Assembly (NCBI RefSeq): GCF_032118995.1
Contig: NC_092650.1
Coordinates: 16,177,501-16,241,500 of the forward strand
Source of the DNA: Asterias amurensis
Lineage: Eukaryota; Echinodermata; Asteroidea; Forcipulatida; Asteriidae
DNA: 64,000 bases
Direction of reading: 5' to 3'
In this document: piece after piece, positions 45,312-56,227 of the stretch
How the letters are laid out: each line of letters opens with the position of its first letter
How positions within the stretch are numbered: the first letter of the stretch is position 1
Notes under the pieces: model-generated
Databases searched by the model: none
Told to the model about the DNA's origin: nothing
What the model saw: only the letters and a program-made list of their open reading frames with translations
Position numbers and translations under genes: made by a program

Positions 45312-48300
45312 TTACAATACCTTATGTATGAATCCATGCTCTTGTAGTGTGTTACGTGCTGCATTATTGATGTGTTTGAAGCGATCTGGACCTAGCATGA
45401 TACCCCCAAACCACCTAGTCACAATCACCACCACATTCCTTACATCCAAGATCTGAAACATAACACACATTGCATGGAGTAACCGACAACATTTTGTAGT
45501 CTGCAATTTAGGGTTCAATTGCAGACTTTAGTTGCCCCCATGAACTTCATGGTTATCTAGTTTATACCGGTACAAATCACATAAGGAACTACTTCTGCCT
45601 AAAATACTATCAGAGTCCAGAAAACAGCATCTGAAGGAATGTAATCCTAACCCTAACCCCAACTATAGCCTGTGAGTAGATCATGAAGTTAGGGGTTACC
45701 AAAACATACATAGAGTTGTCGGAACATAGAGTTAATTTTTGTCAGGTCATACAGCAATCACTGGTAACTCATGGGAATCCTTAAGATGCTATGTCAGATT
45801 TTTTGCCGCAAACATTAAAAAAATGGTATTTCAAAGAGTATCACCCACTCTAATGAAAACAAGTTTAACTTTTACTTTTAATGGTCAGGAACCATGACAA
45901 AAATTTAAGACGTTTCTTATAAAACACATAAGAATTGGTCACGTGATATATTGTCGGGATCCCGACAAAAACTAATTTTGAGCACTTTATTTCACTGCTA
46001 CTTATAATTGGCGGACTTTTTCGAGCAATGGCTCAAATGAAAGCTTGTAACTTTCTCAACCCCCATCAAAATACCTTAATAAATTTTGGGGTCAAATCTT
46101 TATGGGTGAATTTCTCTTTTGGGTAACTTATTACTTACCTCCATGAGATGAAGTAATCTTGGGCCGGCTGCTGCTTCTCCATCATTGTCACAATCTTGGA
46201 GAAAGATTCCTCGATCCTCACAATATATTCTAAGAAACACATCAAAATACAGAAAAATTTAGCGCAGGTACGATAATCCAGAGGTCAGTGGTTCAAGTCC
46301 TACTCCGGTCTATTTTTTCTTTGTTCAGAACCTAACTATATAAAACTTACCCCATCAGTTTCCCTTGCAGTATATTACTTGAAATCAAATAATAATTTTG
46401 CATCAAACAAAGAAAAATGTACTGATTGGTTATTAACTGGAAGGTACACCTTTGATAATTACTCAAAACAAATTTTAACTTAAAAACTGACTTGGTAACA
46501 AGCATTGGAGAGCTTTTGATAGTATAAAACATTGTGGGAAACAACTCCCTCTGAAGTAACGTAGTTTTTGAGAGAGAGGTAATTTCTCAATAAAATAATA
46601 AAAGACTTCTAGCTAGAAGTTTTTTATTCCTATCTGAAAGCACACAAATTCGTCCAACAAGAGTGATTTTTCTTTCATCATTTTCTCACAACTTCGATGA
46701 CCAATTGAGCCCAAATTTTCATGGTTATGAGGGGACACACCAAGAAAGAACACTGTTCTTTGACAATTACCAAATGGGTACCTTCCCTTTAAAGCTGCGA
46801 CCTTCAGTGACGCTCTACCAACTGAGCTATCAAGTCCTTATTATTATGTTGGCGGTCTTCCTATTTGTCAAGATATACAGACCCGGGGCCTTTCTCAAAC
46901 CACGGCTTGGGCTCCGGCTCAGGCTTAGGCTCCCCGTGCTGTGTATGCAGCTTGTCTTTAACCTGCATTTTGGAGCAGCGCGTATTGCAGGGATATCAGC
47001 ACGCAGAGCCGGAGCCGGAGCCCAAGCCGTGGTTTGAGAAAGGCCCCTGACACCCCAACAAATATATTTAAAAAATAGGGAGACAGCCAACATTACGGCT
47101 AGAGTAGCTCAGTTGGTAGAGTGCTTGCAGATTCATATGGAGATCACAAATTCAAGTCCCTCGCTAGTCAATTTGTTTGTTATCAACCAAAATTTATTAA
47201 AAACTCGTTAGTTAATAATGTTTTTATCCAACATTTTTCTAAACACCTGTATCTCACTGAATAGGTAAATCAAGCTTGGACAAAACAGAAAACTGTTTGA
47301 AAATTTGAGAAAAATATTATCAAATTCAAACTTTTTACTGAACCTTTATTTTTAACCAACATGACCAAAGTGTGAAAACAAATTAAAAACATTTCTCACA
47401 ATCCATCTCACCTGTATGCCTGAATGTTATGGCAAGCGTTGGCGATCTTTCTGTTTTCTAAGAGTTTCCTTCGAACTTGTGCAACCTGCAAGAACAATTT
47501 GTTCAGTATTTCAATAACACATGGGTCGCCGAGCACAATAAATCAATCGTTTAAAGACACTGGACACTATTGGTAATTGTCAAAGACCAGTCTTCCCACT
47601 TGCTGTATCTCAACATATACATAAAATATTAAACCTGTGAAAATTTGAGCTCAATTGGTCGTTGAAGTTGCGAGATAATAATGAAAGAAAAAACACCCTT
47701 GTCACACGGAGTTGTGTGCTTTCAGATGCTTGATTTCGAGACCTCAAATTCTAAATCTGAGGTCTCGAAATCAAATTCATGGAAAATTACTTCTTTCTTG
47801 AAAACTACATTACTACTGAGGGAGCCGCTTCTCAAAATGTTTTATACTATCAACCTCTCCCCATTACTCGTTATCAAGTTAAATTTTATGATAAAAATTA
47901 TTTTGAGTAATTACCAATAGTGTCCACTGCCTTATAAAGAAGATAATATCTATAAAGAAGATAAGTATCCCATAATATATCATTCTCTGTACTACCATGA
48001 CCTCTGATGACCTCTCACTTACTTGTTGTACTGTGCTGATTGGAGCAGCCAGATGGGCTTGGAACGTACTCCTTCTATCGGAGATGGGTTCTCCGTGTAG
48101 GATTGGAGGTATCTCACAATCCAAGACATCGGCACTCGAGGAGAAGATGACGTTTGATTCTACCTCGGATGAAATCAATGATTCCTCTACCTCAAATGCA
48201 TCTTCTAAAAAAAAAAAGGAGCTCTATGGATTGTGCCTTTATTACCAATTTTGTCTTAATAATTTGGGGGGCTAATCATCCATACTCGCAGCTAGAGCTG

Positions 48301-51300
48301 AATTGCGAAGGATGCGGCTACAACGTGTTCAAGAAGCAGGCATGCAAGGGCGCATTCAGCTGCCAGCCACATCAACCCATTATGACCACGGAGCACAGCC
48401 AAGATCAAAAGTGTTTGATTTTTCCCAAGGGAGGAAAACCAGAGAGTGAAAAACCTGTGTAATGGTCCGACTTTGAATTTGAAACACTGCAAGTTTTTTT
48501 ATACTTTTGTGTAGACCTGGAATTTCGTTTTTGAGAGGGCACGGACATTTCCATTTTGCAAAGTACACTTCCATTAGAAAATCTCAAAGTAGCCTGCTCT
48601 TATCCTTGTTGTGTGATGTGGCCGAGTGTTCTACTGCATAGGACTCGGCTTCTTATCATTAAATTATCATTGAATTATTGAAGTGTGTGGGTGCGATTCC
48701 ATGGCACTTGTGTCCTGGAACAAAGCACTTAATTTAAATAATTGCTTCCCTTAAAGGGTCCATGTACTTTTTCCTAAGCACAGATAGAACACAACATCCA
48801 CAGATTTACACAGAACTTTACACAGTTTGAAGAAAATAATAGCAGAAAGCTTCCCTTGAAAAAATTACTTACTGGGGTGTTGTAGTTTTGGAAAAATTAG
48901 TAAAAAAAATAAAAATTATTTTGTGACTTGTTTTTCGTATTTTTCCAAACTATACAACATTAGTAATATTAGATGGGAAGCTTTCCACTATCACTATTCA
49001 AACCCTGTAAGTTTAATGTAAATCTGTGGACATTTTGAGAAAGTACCCCAAATCCTTTCAAACAAAGGAGCATAAATGGGAACCTGATTAGGCTACGACA
49101 GTTCTGTGTTTGATTCACCCTAGTGCTAATTTAAGCAACTTAGCGTCAAGTACGCTCTCAGGGAGTTGAGAAAGTTACAGGAATGGTCTAACCACCATTA
49201 TCCAATCTCCAACCAAAACAGGGCTTACCCGGTGGAGCATGTAGTGCCTTTTGAGTTCTATTTACAAGATGCTCCCTGAGACATTCAACCAGTAAGTACA
49301 GCACACTCTCACCAGAATTGTCACTGCCAAGAAAAAAAAAACATGTCAAGAACGAGATAAGAATTAACTATAAACTTTTGGAGGAGTGGTTGCTATTTTT
49401 AGACTGAACACTTTTCAGAGCGAACACTCTTCAAAAGAGATTTTACTTGTGATTGTACCCACAAGTTTAATAATAATAAAAATAAAGTTTACTACTTATA
49501 GTTAGTTCTTACATGATTTTCCACACCATGCAAAGCTTCAAACACCACTTACATAAGAATGAAAGAGAATCAACTCTTTGTGTCAGAGCTACAAAAGAAG
49601 AGGGTCCTCACTCTAGGTTTGGATAAACACAACTGTTTACTTTTAGAGGCACATCTTTGGTTTCAAGCAGTAAGATTGTATCTCTGCCTTCTGCCGGCCT
49701 GATTGCATCGCTGCATTGGCTCCCTGTTAAAGAACGTATCATCTTCAAAATTTTCACTCATGTATACAAAATCCTCCACACCCAATCTCCATCATATCTG
49801 GTTGAACTTGTTCATTCCCAAAACTCCAATACTGCTGATGAATACAGGCAACGACTCCGCTCATCAGCTGATCAGACCCGGCTTTCCGTTCCTAGAACTA
49901 GACGGAAAGCTGGGGATAGCTCATTCTCCATAGCTGCCCCTCGCCTATGGAATGAGCTCCCCGCGGGTCTGAGAGAGGCGATCTCGTTGCCTGTATTCAA
50001 AAGCCTCCTCAAGACATTTCTTTTTCCCCACCCATCCTAGTTTGTTTGTTTTTCTTTTGTTTTGTTGTCATAGTCTCATGTAAAGCGCTCTGTTCTCCGT
50101 AGAGCGCTATATAAATGTTTCATATTATTATTATTATTATTATTATTATTATCTCGGGTTAATGACATACTTCAGGCGGTGCTAGGTGGTGGCAGACTTA
50201 CCAGGTAAATCATTCTTAATCCTGGGTAATGATTTAAGAGTTTTTAAGACAATTAAAAGTAACTCATACTATTTTCAACCATGGTTTTATGGTTTACCTG
50301 CATACTTGTTCTAGACCATGGTTCACTTCTTGTCTCTCTGCATCCTTTAACCAGGGAGCACTGTCAAAACAAATCATATAAAAAGAAATATAGTAAGAGA
50401 AGCAGTGACAGTCAAGTGTCTTGCTCGAGGACACAGGTGTCTTGCTCGACGATTCCACTCCACACTCTGGAGCATATTCTGTATTCAGTTTGCAAATGAA
50501 GAGTTAAGAATGATACCAGCCTGCAATTGTGACAAAGGCTTAATGTGTTGAATACATCTTCACAGTACACAGTAAGCCCTCTTACTGTCTGACTTTTTAA
50601 TATCATCCCCTTGTGGTTTTGAATAACCAACTGGGTAAGCCTGCAATTATGGTATGATGCGGTGAATACATCTTCACATTACACACAAGTTGTGTGCGGT
50701 GTACCGTACACAACCATGCAGCTTCAAATGGTTTCGAATGGTTGCCCAAATACCTTGAAAATGGTACATAGTTTGATTTAACCGTTTAGTTTTTAATTGC
50801 AATCCACTTACTTAATTTGATATTCGGGAGGTGAAGTACTTGGATATTCTGATGGAAGTAAAACCTGCAAGGAAGAGCCAAAAAACAAAACAAAACAAAA
50901 TTATTTATATTGAATTAGTTCGAGAGGTTTCTGAGGAACGAAACAAATTGTAACAAAGGAACTGGTTTACAACTCTGGTAATTTATTAACTCACTCCAAC
51001 TTCTGACAATGCTTAAATTTTGTTCCTGATTTAGGTTCTTCAAAAAATTATCAATCTCATTGTTCAGAACTAGTCTGAGTAACTGGACCCAATAAATGCT
51101 TTTTTAACATTTTAGACATTGTCTGGCCATATTAAAAAGCAGTGTTAGGGTCCAGTAACTTTGAGTAGTTGGCAAACTGAGTGGGTTTTCCCGTTATTTT
51201 CTCCCGACTCCGATGACCAATTGAGCCTAAATTTTCAGAGGTTTGTTATTTTATATATCAGTTGTGATACACGAAGTGTGGGACTTGGACAATACTGTTT

Positions 51301-53222
51301 ACCGAAAGTGTATAATGGCTTTAAAAGAGAGCCATAACAGCCCAACAAGGTTGGCCAACATACCTGTAGACATATCTTGAGATTAAGTTGTTTTTCTTCT
51401 TGGTTGGAGACAGCTATACAGTAAATGCGATTAGATTCATCAACCACGCACCATTCATCTCCGTAAATGGCCGTCAATGCTTCAATCTCATCTGCCTTGA
51501 AATAAACAGCAAAAAAAAAAAAATTAAAAAAAAAAATCAGAAATGATATTTACAAACGTGGTAGGGCCTAAGGCTCACGGAGAGCTTATAGTTTCTAGTT
51601 TGGTTACTTCATTCAAACAGTGAATAAGCATATAGGAATAAGTGACTCTTTTTGTTCCAAAAACTAAAAAAACTAAACAAAATCCCCCATGTTGAGGAGC
51701 CACTTTTTTATAACAAAAAGTAAATAAAGTGGCAGTCAAACATAATTTTCTTTCTTTTTTAGCCAAAAATAAATAATCCCTCCAGCACTTTCACTACCGG
51801 GTACTTCTATAGTTAGTAGTAATTATCGGATCCCCACTTGATTTTTATTGATTGATTTAATTTTAGATTACTAGAATATGTCAATGAAGTATGTACTTAT
51901 TAGGCCCGAATAATGATGCCAACAAACGGTAATGCTCAGTTACAGATTCTGAGATTTCTGACATAGAATGGAGGGATAATCGGGAAATCCAAATGGGAGT
52001 CTAAATATTTTGGGGTGGTGCAAACGGTGACTGCTCTATATTCCGACATCCCTATGTTCCGACACCCCTATGTTCCGACACCCCTATGTTCCGACACCCC
52101 TATGTTCCAACACCCCTATGTTCCGACAACTCAACCTATAATCCGACACCCCTATGTTCCGACACCCCTATATTCCGACACCCCTATGTTCCGACACCCA
52201 TTTATTCCGACAACCAAAACACCCCTATGTTCCGACACCCCTATGTTCCGACAACCTGCACCAACATTTTGTGTTAGCAATTTTTCAAGAAAAACGGTGC
52301 GAGTATAAGTTATATGAAAAGTGTTATTCTGCAACTTTGGTTTAGTAAGAAGGGCTGAGTAAATGGGGGGGGGGGGGGGGTGTAGGACTTGATTATTTGT
52401 TATTATTTATTGTTAACATATCATTATTACTTTTATTATTATTATTTTTTGGAGGGGGGCAAATGCAAGAAATTACAGTCGTAATTTTTATAAATTGAAG
52501 GTCACAGACACGTACACGCATCTAACAAAGAAACTTGTAAAGTAAATTGTAAAGTACCGAGCATTTTCTTGTGAGCTTACTCGGGGAGCCATAACTCATG
52601 TTTATAACCACAAAACAAAAGCACCAAATTCATGTGTGATTCAATTATCTTAATTTGATTCAATCACTTCTAAAAAAAATGGGACAAAATTCAACTTATG
52701 AATGTTCAAACTTATTACCGGCCGAAATACGCCGGGAAACATGTAATACAACTGGTGTTTTAGTTATTGGTCAACAGAGTAACAATGTGCGAATATAACT
52801 TGTCGGAACATAGGGGTGTCGGAACATAGGGGTGTCGGAATATAGGGGTGTCGGAACATAGGGGTGTCGGAATATAGGTTCAGTTGTCGGAACATAGGGG
52901 TGTCGGAATATAGGGGTGTCAGAATATAGGGGTGTCGCAATATAGGGATGTCGGAATATAGGCCGAGTTGTCGGAACATAGGGGTGTCGGAACATAGGGG
53001 TGTCGGAATATAGGCCGAGTTGTCGGAACATAGGGGTGTCGGAACATAGGGGTGTCGGAATATAGGTGTGTAACCGGTGCAAACAATACATGATTTATAC
53101 AAATTTACAATAGAAATAGAATACAAAAATACAATAATTTAGTCAATATTTTTCAGGCGTGTTACTTCTGTGCCATGATACTACTTTACCTGTCGGGTCA
53201 AATTGTCTTCTTCTGCTTCCAT
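45312..53222 (-). CDS. IMPACT: IMPACT homologue (RWD domain plus IMPACT/YigZ domain), 9 exons
   Basis: Coding exons, high to low: 53222-53190, 51495-51364, 50864-50812, 50360-50298, 49323-49229, 48204-48023, 47485-47412, 46229-46139, 45452-45312. Splice sites are GT-AG and phases are continuous; 287 residues versus about 320 in human. The N-terminal RWD domain (residues 10-120) shows EIEALTAIYGDEWCV, YPSTSPPEYQ and NAPWL. The C-terminal IMPACT/UPF0029 domain shows ISDRRSTFQAHLA, IYCEDRGIFLQDCDNDGE and TRWFGGIMLGPDRFKHINN. IMPACT binds GCN1 and restrains GCN2, lowering eIF2-alpha phosphorylation. The last exon either ends HKVL-stop as listed, or is spliced at 45321 (GT follows HK) into an unseen exon coding the basic tail found in vertebrates. 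Intron 1 holds a foldback element and intron 4 an antisense LINE tail. It is divergent from GFOD. Confidence 0.92.
45781..46107 (-). mobile_element. MITE-H, truncated copy
   Basis: TTAAGATGCTATGTCAGATT end, CAAAGAGTATCACCCACTC, and the GTCGGGATCCCGAC palindrome at 45953-45966 with CACGTG beside it; inverted relative to 38370 and lacking one terminus. It is about 30 bp from IMPACT exon 8. Confidence 0.8.
46250..46370 (+). mobile_element. Truncated SINE S2
   Basis: GATAATCCAGAGGTCAGTGG, GTTCAAGTCCTACTCCGGTC and TTTTTTCTTTGTTCAG. The A-box side is lost. It is 20 bp from IMPACT exon 8. Confidence 0.6.
46433..46792 (+). mobile_element. MITE-A-related variant (GGTACCTTCC ends)
   Basis: TTAA-CTGGAAGGTACACCTTTG and AAATGGGTACCTTCCC-TTAA ends with a MITE-A-like interior (GAGAGCTTTTGATAGTATAA, CACAACTTCGATGACCAATT). 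It forms a subfamily with 57580. Confidence 0.75.
46793..46880 (-). mobile_element. SINE S2 fragment
   Basis: GCTCTACCAACTGAGCTATC is the complement of an A-box, followed by TTGGCGGTCTTCC as in 20980-21015. Confidence 0.5.
46884..47048. mobile_element. MITE-I, GC-rich 165-bp hairpin
   Basis: GGGGCCTTTCTCAAACCACG and CGTGGTTTGAGAAAGGCCCC are exact inverted ends, continuing into GGCTTGGGCTCCGGCTC and its complement. Confidence 0.88.
47095..47200 (+). mobile_element. SINE S2, tRNA-like head
   Basis: GTAGCTCAGTTGGTAGAGTG (A-box), AATTCAAGTCCCTCG (B-box) and tail TTTGTTTGTTATCAACC. It lies in IMPACT intron 7. Confidence 0.7.
47551..47937 (-). mobile_element. MITE-A, full length
   Basis: TTAA-AGACACTGGACACTATTGG at left; the right end is AGTGTCCACTGCCT-TATAA. 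It lies in IMPACT intron 6, about 65 bp beyond exon 7. Confidence 0.92.
48225..48450 (-). mobile_element. SINE S3, 3' part
   Basis: AGAGCTGAATTGCGAAGGAT, AAGAAGCAGGCATGCAAGGG and ATCAACCCATTATGACCACG are the complement of the 56390-56520 segment. It starts about 20 bp from IMPACT exon 6, adjoining its polypyrimidine tract. Confidence 0.75.
48605..48740 (+). mobile_element. Truncated SINE S1
   Basis: GATGTGGCCGAGTGTTCTAC head and GCACTTGTGTCCTGGAACAA body, with a small AT-rich insertion between. Confidence 0.55.
48751..49060. mobile_element. MITE-C
   Basis: TTAA-AGGGTCCATGTACTTTTTC at left; the interior GAAAGCTTCCCTTGAAAAAA and GTAAATCTGTGGACATTTTG are shared with 63288-63715. It lies in IMPACT intron 5. 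Confidence 0.75.
49670..50156 (+). mobile_element. LINE 3' end (CR1/L2-like), antisense in IMPACT intron 4
   Basis: A 120-codon frame shows SLHWLPVKERIIFKIF, YKILHTQSPSYLVELV, FSIAAPRLWNELPAGLR and SLPVFKSLLKTFLF, the C-terminal segment of CR1/L2-type reverse transcriptases. It is followed by the 3' UTR AGCGCTATATAAATGTTTCA and an (ATT)n tail, as these elements have. It is 5'-truncated, but the frame is intact, suggesting a fairly young insertion. It sits 140 bp from exon 4. Confidence 0.9.
51179..51324 (+). mobile_element. MITE-B, right half
   Basis: GAGTGGGTTTTCCCGTTATT to GTGTATAATGGCT-TTAA. It ends 39 bp from IMPACT exon 2, in intron 2. Confidence 0.8.
52017..53084. mobile_element. Foldback element with inverted 16-bp minisatellite arms and 9-bp target duplication
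   Basis: The element spans 52026-53075 (1,050 bp) in IMPACT intron 1, between identical GGTGCAAAC copies at 52017-52025 and 53076-53084. Its ends are GGTGACTGCTCTATATTCCG and, inverted, GGTTACACACCTATATTCCG. The left arm (to 52259) has 13 units of TGTTCCGACACCCCTA; the right arm (52799-53075) has 16 units in reverse. Variant linkers of the type CGACAACTSAACCTATA occur in both arms. The 540-bp centre has a long G run (52363-52381) and no ORF of note. Long repeats-within-inverted-repeats plus a 9-bp duplication are the hallmarks of Drosophila FB (Mutator-related) elements. Repeat-peptide frames (FRHPYVPTPLCSDTP) are by-products. Confidence 0.85.
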
Positions 53223-53419
53223 TGCATTGTCAAAACTCCAATAGAGAACCAAAAACTAACAACCTGTCAACAAATTGCAATAAATGTAGGACACTTTGAC
53301 GTTGCGCTCTTTCTTCCAAGTTTTGCTCTTTTAGAAAAGTCAGACACTGTTTACAATGTGTAGCGCCCTCTGTTGCTGAAAAGTTGATTTAACAAAAATA
53401 GAGATTGCTGACAACAGTG

Positions 53420-53456
53420 ATTGGTGGAATTTGTCAATGAGAAGATTTCTGATTGG
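53420..53456 (-). promoter_or_regulatory. Paired CCAAT boxes upstream of IMPACT
   Basis: Two CCAAT boxes on the minus strand (53424-53420 and 53456-53452) are 32 bp apart, the helical spacing typical of NF-Y pairs. They lie about 200-235 bp before the IMPACT ATG, outside any repeat I recognised. The promoter role is inferred. Confidence 0.4.
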
Positions 53457-53785
53457 TTGAAAAATGGAAAATGGAAGAGCATGTCTGTATTTTGTCTGTC
53501 AGCGAGAAATAGGGGCATGGAGGAAGCAGCGAAGTACGCTGATGAGAGGGCAAAAGTATTTAAATGGTTATTTTGCTGCTCCAATTGCAACCAGTAATCA
53601 TGTGCTATTGATGTTTAGACGACAAGGTAATCATGGTAAAGACTGACTGAGAAACAAACGGTAAATATTGTTAAAATAAAATACTGAAAGGGGTTGAAAT
53701 TGCAGAACAAAATCAGTCTAGCTAGCCCTCTGACTGACCGTGAGTCTTACTGCGGCTGTGCACTGGGCCGGGGCAATGGTTGGTG

Positions 53786-54157
53786 ATAAAGGAACACGTT
53801 GCCTTGGATCGGACGAGTTGGTCAAAACAAAAGCGTTTGTAATATGGGTAGAAAGATGTTGTAAAAGTAGAATACAATGATCCACACAAGTTTGCCTCGA
53901 AATTGCGTGGTTTTCCTTCTACTGTGCGAACTAACACGGTCGGCCATTTATGGGAGTCAAAATTTTGACCCCCATTAATGGCCGACGTGTTAGTCGACGA
54001 GGTAAACGGAAAACCACGCAATTTCGAGGCATGTTTGTGTGGATCATTGTATTCTACTTTTACAACATCTTTCTACCCATATGCATTTTATAAAAAAACG
54101 GTTACAAACGCTTTTCAGAAACCAACTCGACCGATCCAAGGCAACGTGTTCCTTTAA
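53786..54157. mobile_element. MITE-E, second copy
   Basis: AAAGGAACACGTTGCCTTGG at left and CCAAGGCAACGTGTTCCTTTAA at right (within the stated ends), with the central ATGGCCGAC hairpin. It lies in the IMPACT-GFOD intergenic region. A G-rich run follows at 54164-54178, and 54180-54800 shows no further feature. Confidence 0.9.
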
Positions 54158-54869
54158 GATGTAGGGGGGGGGGAGGGGCTGGGAATTGTTACGGTTGTTG
54201 CTCAACTGACTGTACTATCTCGCTGTCACTGATGATTATGATACAATAACACAGTTCAGTGATACTAATTATTACGTAAAGGAAGTGGTGAAACTGAGTG
54301 AGAGTGTGGACTGTGGGAGTGTGGGTGTCTATTATTATTAAATTTATTTTTAATAATGCAATGATTAATTAAAATGATTGAAGGATTAACTTTTTGGGGA
54401 AAATGCAAAACTCTGAACTCCCAGTTATGAGTTAAGACGGAAAGAATGATTAATATTGAAGATCAATCAGATTTCGGATTGGGGTGGCTGGGCAGGAGTC
54501 AGGAGAGGTCAAAGACCAAAGCACAGGTACTTTTTGACAAGACCAGCAATAACCAAAAGGCTTGGTCGGCTGCATTATTGTACAACATACAGTCCCCATT
54601 CAATCAAGGTTGAATCATGTTAAAAAGCTCATAAAGCTTATATAGCTCATTAATAATGCAGGCAAAATGAAAGCTATCGGTCACTACAGTATCAGTATGC
54701 AGGTAATTGTATTGATAGTCACAGTTATTTCATTTGTCATATAGGAAGAATACAAGGTACTAACCTGTACAAACAATCTATTTTAAAGCGCTACTTTTAT
54801 TTCCTTCATCAGCAGCTCAACAGACGTGGAACTTTTCAGAGAGTCAATCAGCAGCGGCTTCATCCAACA

Positions 54870-56003
54870 ATGCTTGAAGGAGTTGGTGTTGTTGGGACAG
54901 GTTCCTTAGCAAGGATCCTCATCCCAACATTCCAAGCTGTCGGAATCCGGATCGTCGCTCTGTGGGGTCCAACTCTCGAGAAAGCTGCCGAGCTGGCCAG
55001 GCAGTTCAACATCACATTTTACACAGACCGTATCGACAATGTACTCCTAAACCCTGAGGTTGATTTAGTCTGCATAAATACACCCCCGCATCTTCACGCC
55101 CAAGTGGCGTCTAAAGCCCTTGGTATCGGTAAACACGTACTCTGTGAACGCCCAGCAGGGTTGAACAAGCACGACGCTTACAAGATGGTTACAGCCGCCC
55201 AGTATTACCCGTCCCTCATGTCTATCATGAATCACGGCCAGCGATTCTTGCCGGCGTTCATCCGCCTGAAGCGAATGATCCAAGACAAGGAGATCGGAGA
55301 AGTCTTCTTGTGCGACGTCAAGGTCACCTGTGGGTCCTTGCTAAGGGACAAATACAACTGGATGTGTGATGAGAACATGGGCGGCGGGGTCTTGAACACG
55401 TTTGGCTCCCACCTCATCGATATCATCACCTTCATCACCGGTCAGAAAGCCATCAAAGTCAGAGGGATGTTGAAGACGTTCGTGCGTCAGACGGACAAAA
55501 TCAACGGAATCCGTCAGATCACGAGCGACGATTTCTGCTCCTTCCAGATGGAGCTCAGCCACAACGTCTGCGTCTCGGTGACGCTAAACACTCATGTCCC
55601 CGGACAGTTTAAACAGGAGATCCTCATCGTCGGTTCCGAAGGACGGTTGACTCTAAAAGAAGCGGATCTCTACGGACAGATGAGCGGGATGAGTCGAGAG
55701 CAACTCTTGATGGCCGACATCCAGCACATCACGGAGAGACAGAAGCAGGGCATACCCACCAACCAGGTACCCTTGCCATACCTCAAGGGAATGCTGAAGC
55801 TCATCGACGCCCTCAAGGAATCCTTTGAGAGGAAGAAGGAACGTCTGAGTTGGGAGCAGGAGCCCGTTGCCCTGGCAGCCACCTTTGAAGATGCGGTCTA
55901 TGTACAGACTGTCTTAGATGCCATTCGTGAGTCCAATCGAACCGGGAACTGGGAGCTGGTTAATCTGACTGGGGATGGAGATCCTTATCAGTTTTTTCAC
56001 TGA
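54870..56003 (+). CDS. GFOD: Glucose-fructose oxidoreductase domain-containing protein (GFOD1/2 type), single coding exon
   Basis: This 377-residue ORF is colinear with vertebrate GFOD1 and GFOD2 (385-390). The N-terminus MLEGVGVVGTGSLAR aligns with the vertebrate start and carries the Rossmann motif GTGSLA (9-14). Further hallmarks are DLVCINTPP (65-73), the Gfo/Idh/MocA 'EKP' position as ERP (93-95), MGGGVLNTFGSHLID (170-184), RGMLKTFVRQTDKINGIRQI (198-217) and SDDFC. The substrate of animal GFOD is unknown; GFOD2 has been linked to extracellular matrix. The coding region is in one exon, whereas I recall vertebrate genes having an intron near the N-terminus. A possible acceptor at 54820 (polypyrimidine then CAG) could join a non-coding 5' exon. 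The C-terminus (DGDPYQFFH) is shorter than in vertebrates. Its GC content and codon use are clearly exon-like. Confidence 0.95.
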   Translation: MLEGVGVVGTGSLARILIPTFQAVGIRIVALWGPTLEKAAELARQFNITFYTDRIDNVLLNPEVDLVCINTPPHLHAQVASKALGIGKHVLCERPAGLNKHDAYKMVTAAQYYPSLMSIMNHGQRFLPAFIRLKRMIQDKEIGEVFLCDVKVTCGSLLRDKYNWMCDENMGGGVLNTFGSHLIDIITFITGQKAIKVRGMLKTFVRQTDKINGIRQITSDDFCSFQMELSHNVCVSVTLNTHVPGQFKQEILIVGSEGRLTLKEADLYGQMSGMSREQLLMADIQHITERQKQGIPTNQVPLPYLKGMLKLIDALKESFERKKERLSWEQEPVALAATFEDAVYVQTVLDAIRESNRTGNWELVNLTGDGDPYQFFH

Positions 56004-56227
56004 CACTGAAAATGTTTGAAATATAAATCTTACATTGTGTGTCAACAAAGACAATAATATTGTATCCATTCCTGACTGAGAGTTATACATAGATGAGCGT
56101 TTGCATTGGAATGGGGCTCTAATGAGTATTTTGAATCCAAACACAATAGTATTGAAATACATGTAGTTTACTCTCCTACTCCTGGTTAAATTGTTTCCAA
56201 CTTCATGCCTCATTTGTATTGTACTTT

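Noticed and set aside
52015-53126. Frames encoding repeated FRHPYVPTPLCSDTP peptides on both strands
   Set aside because: They are by-products of the inverted 16-bp minisatellite arms of the foldback element.
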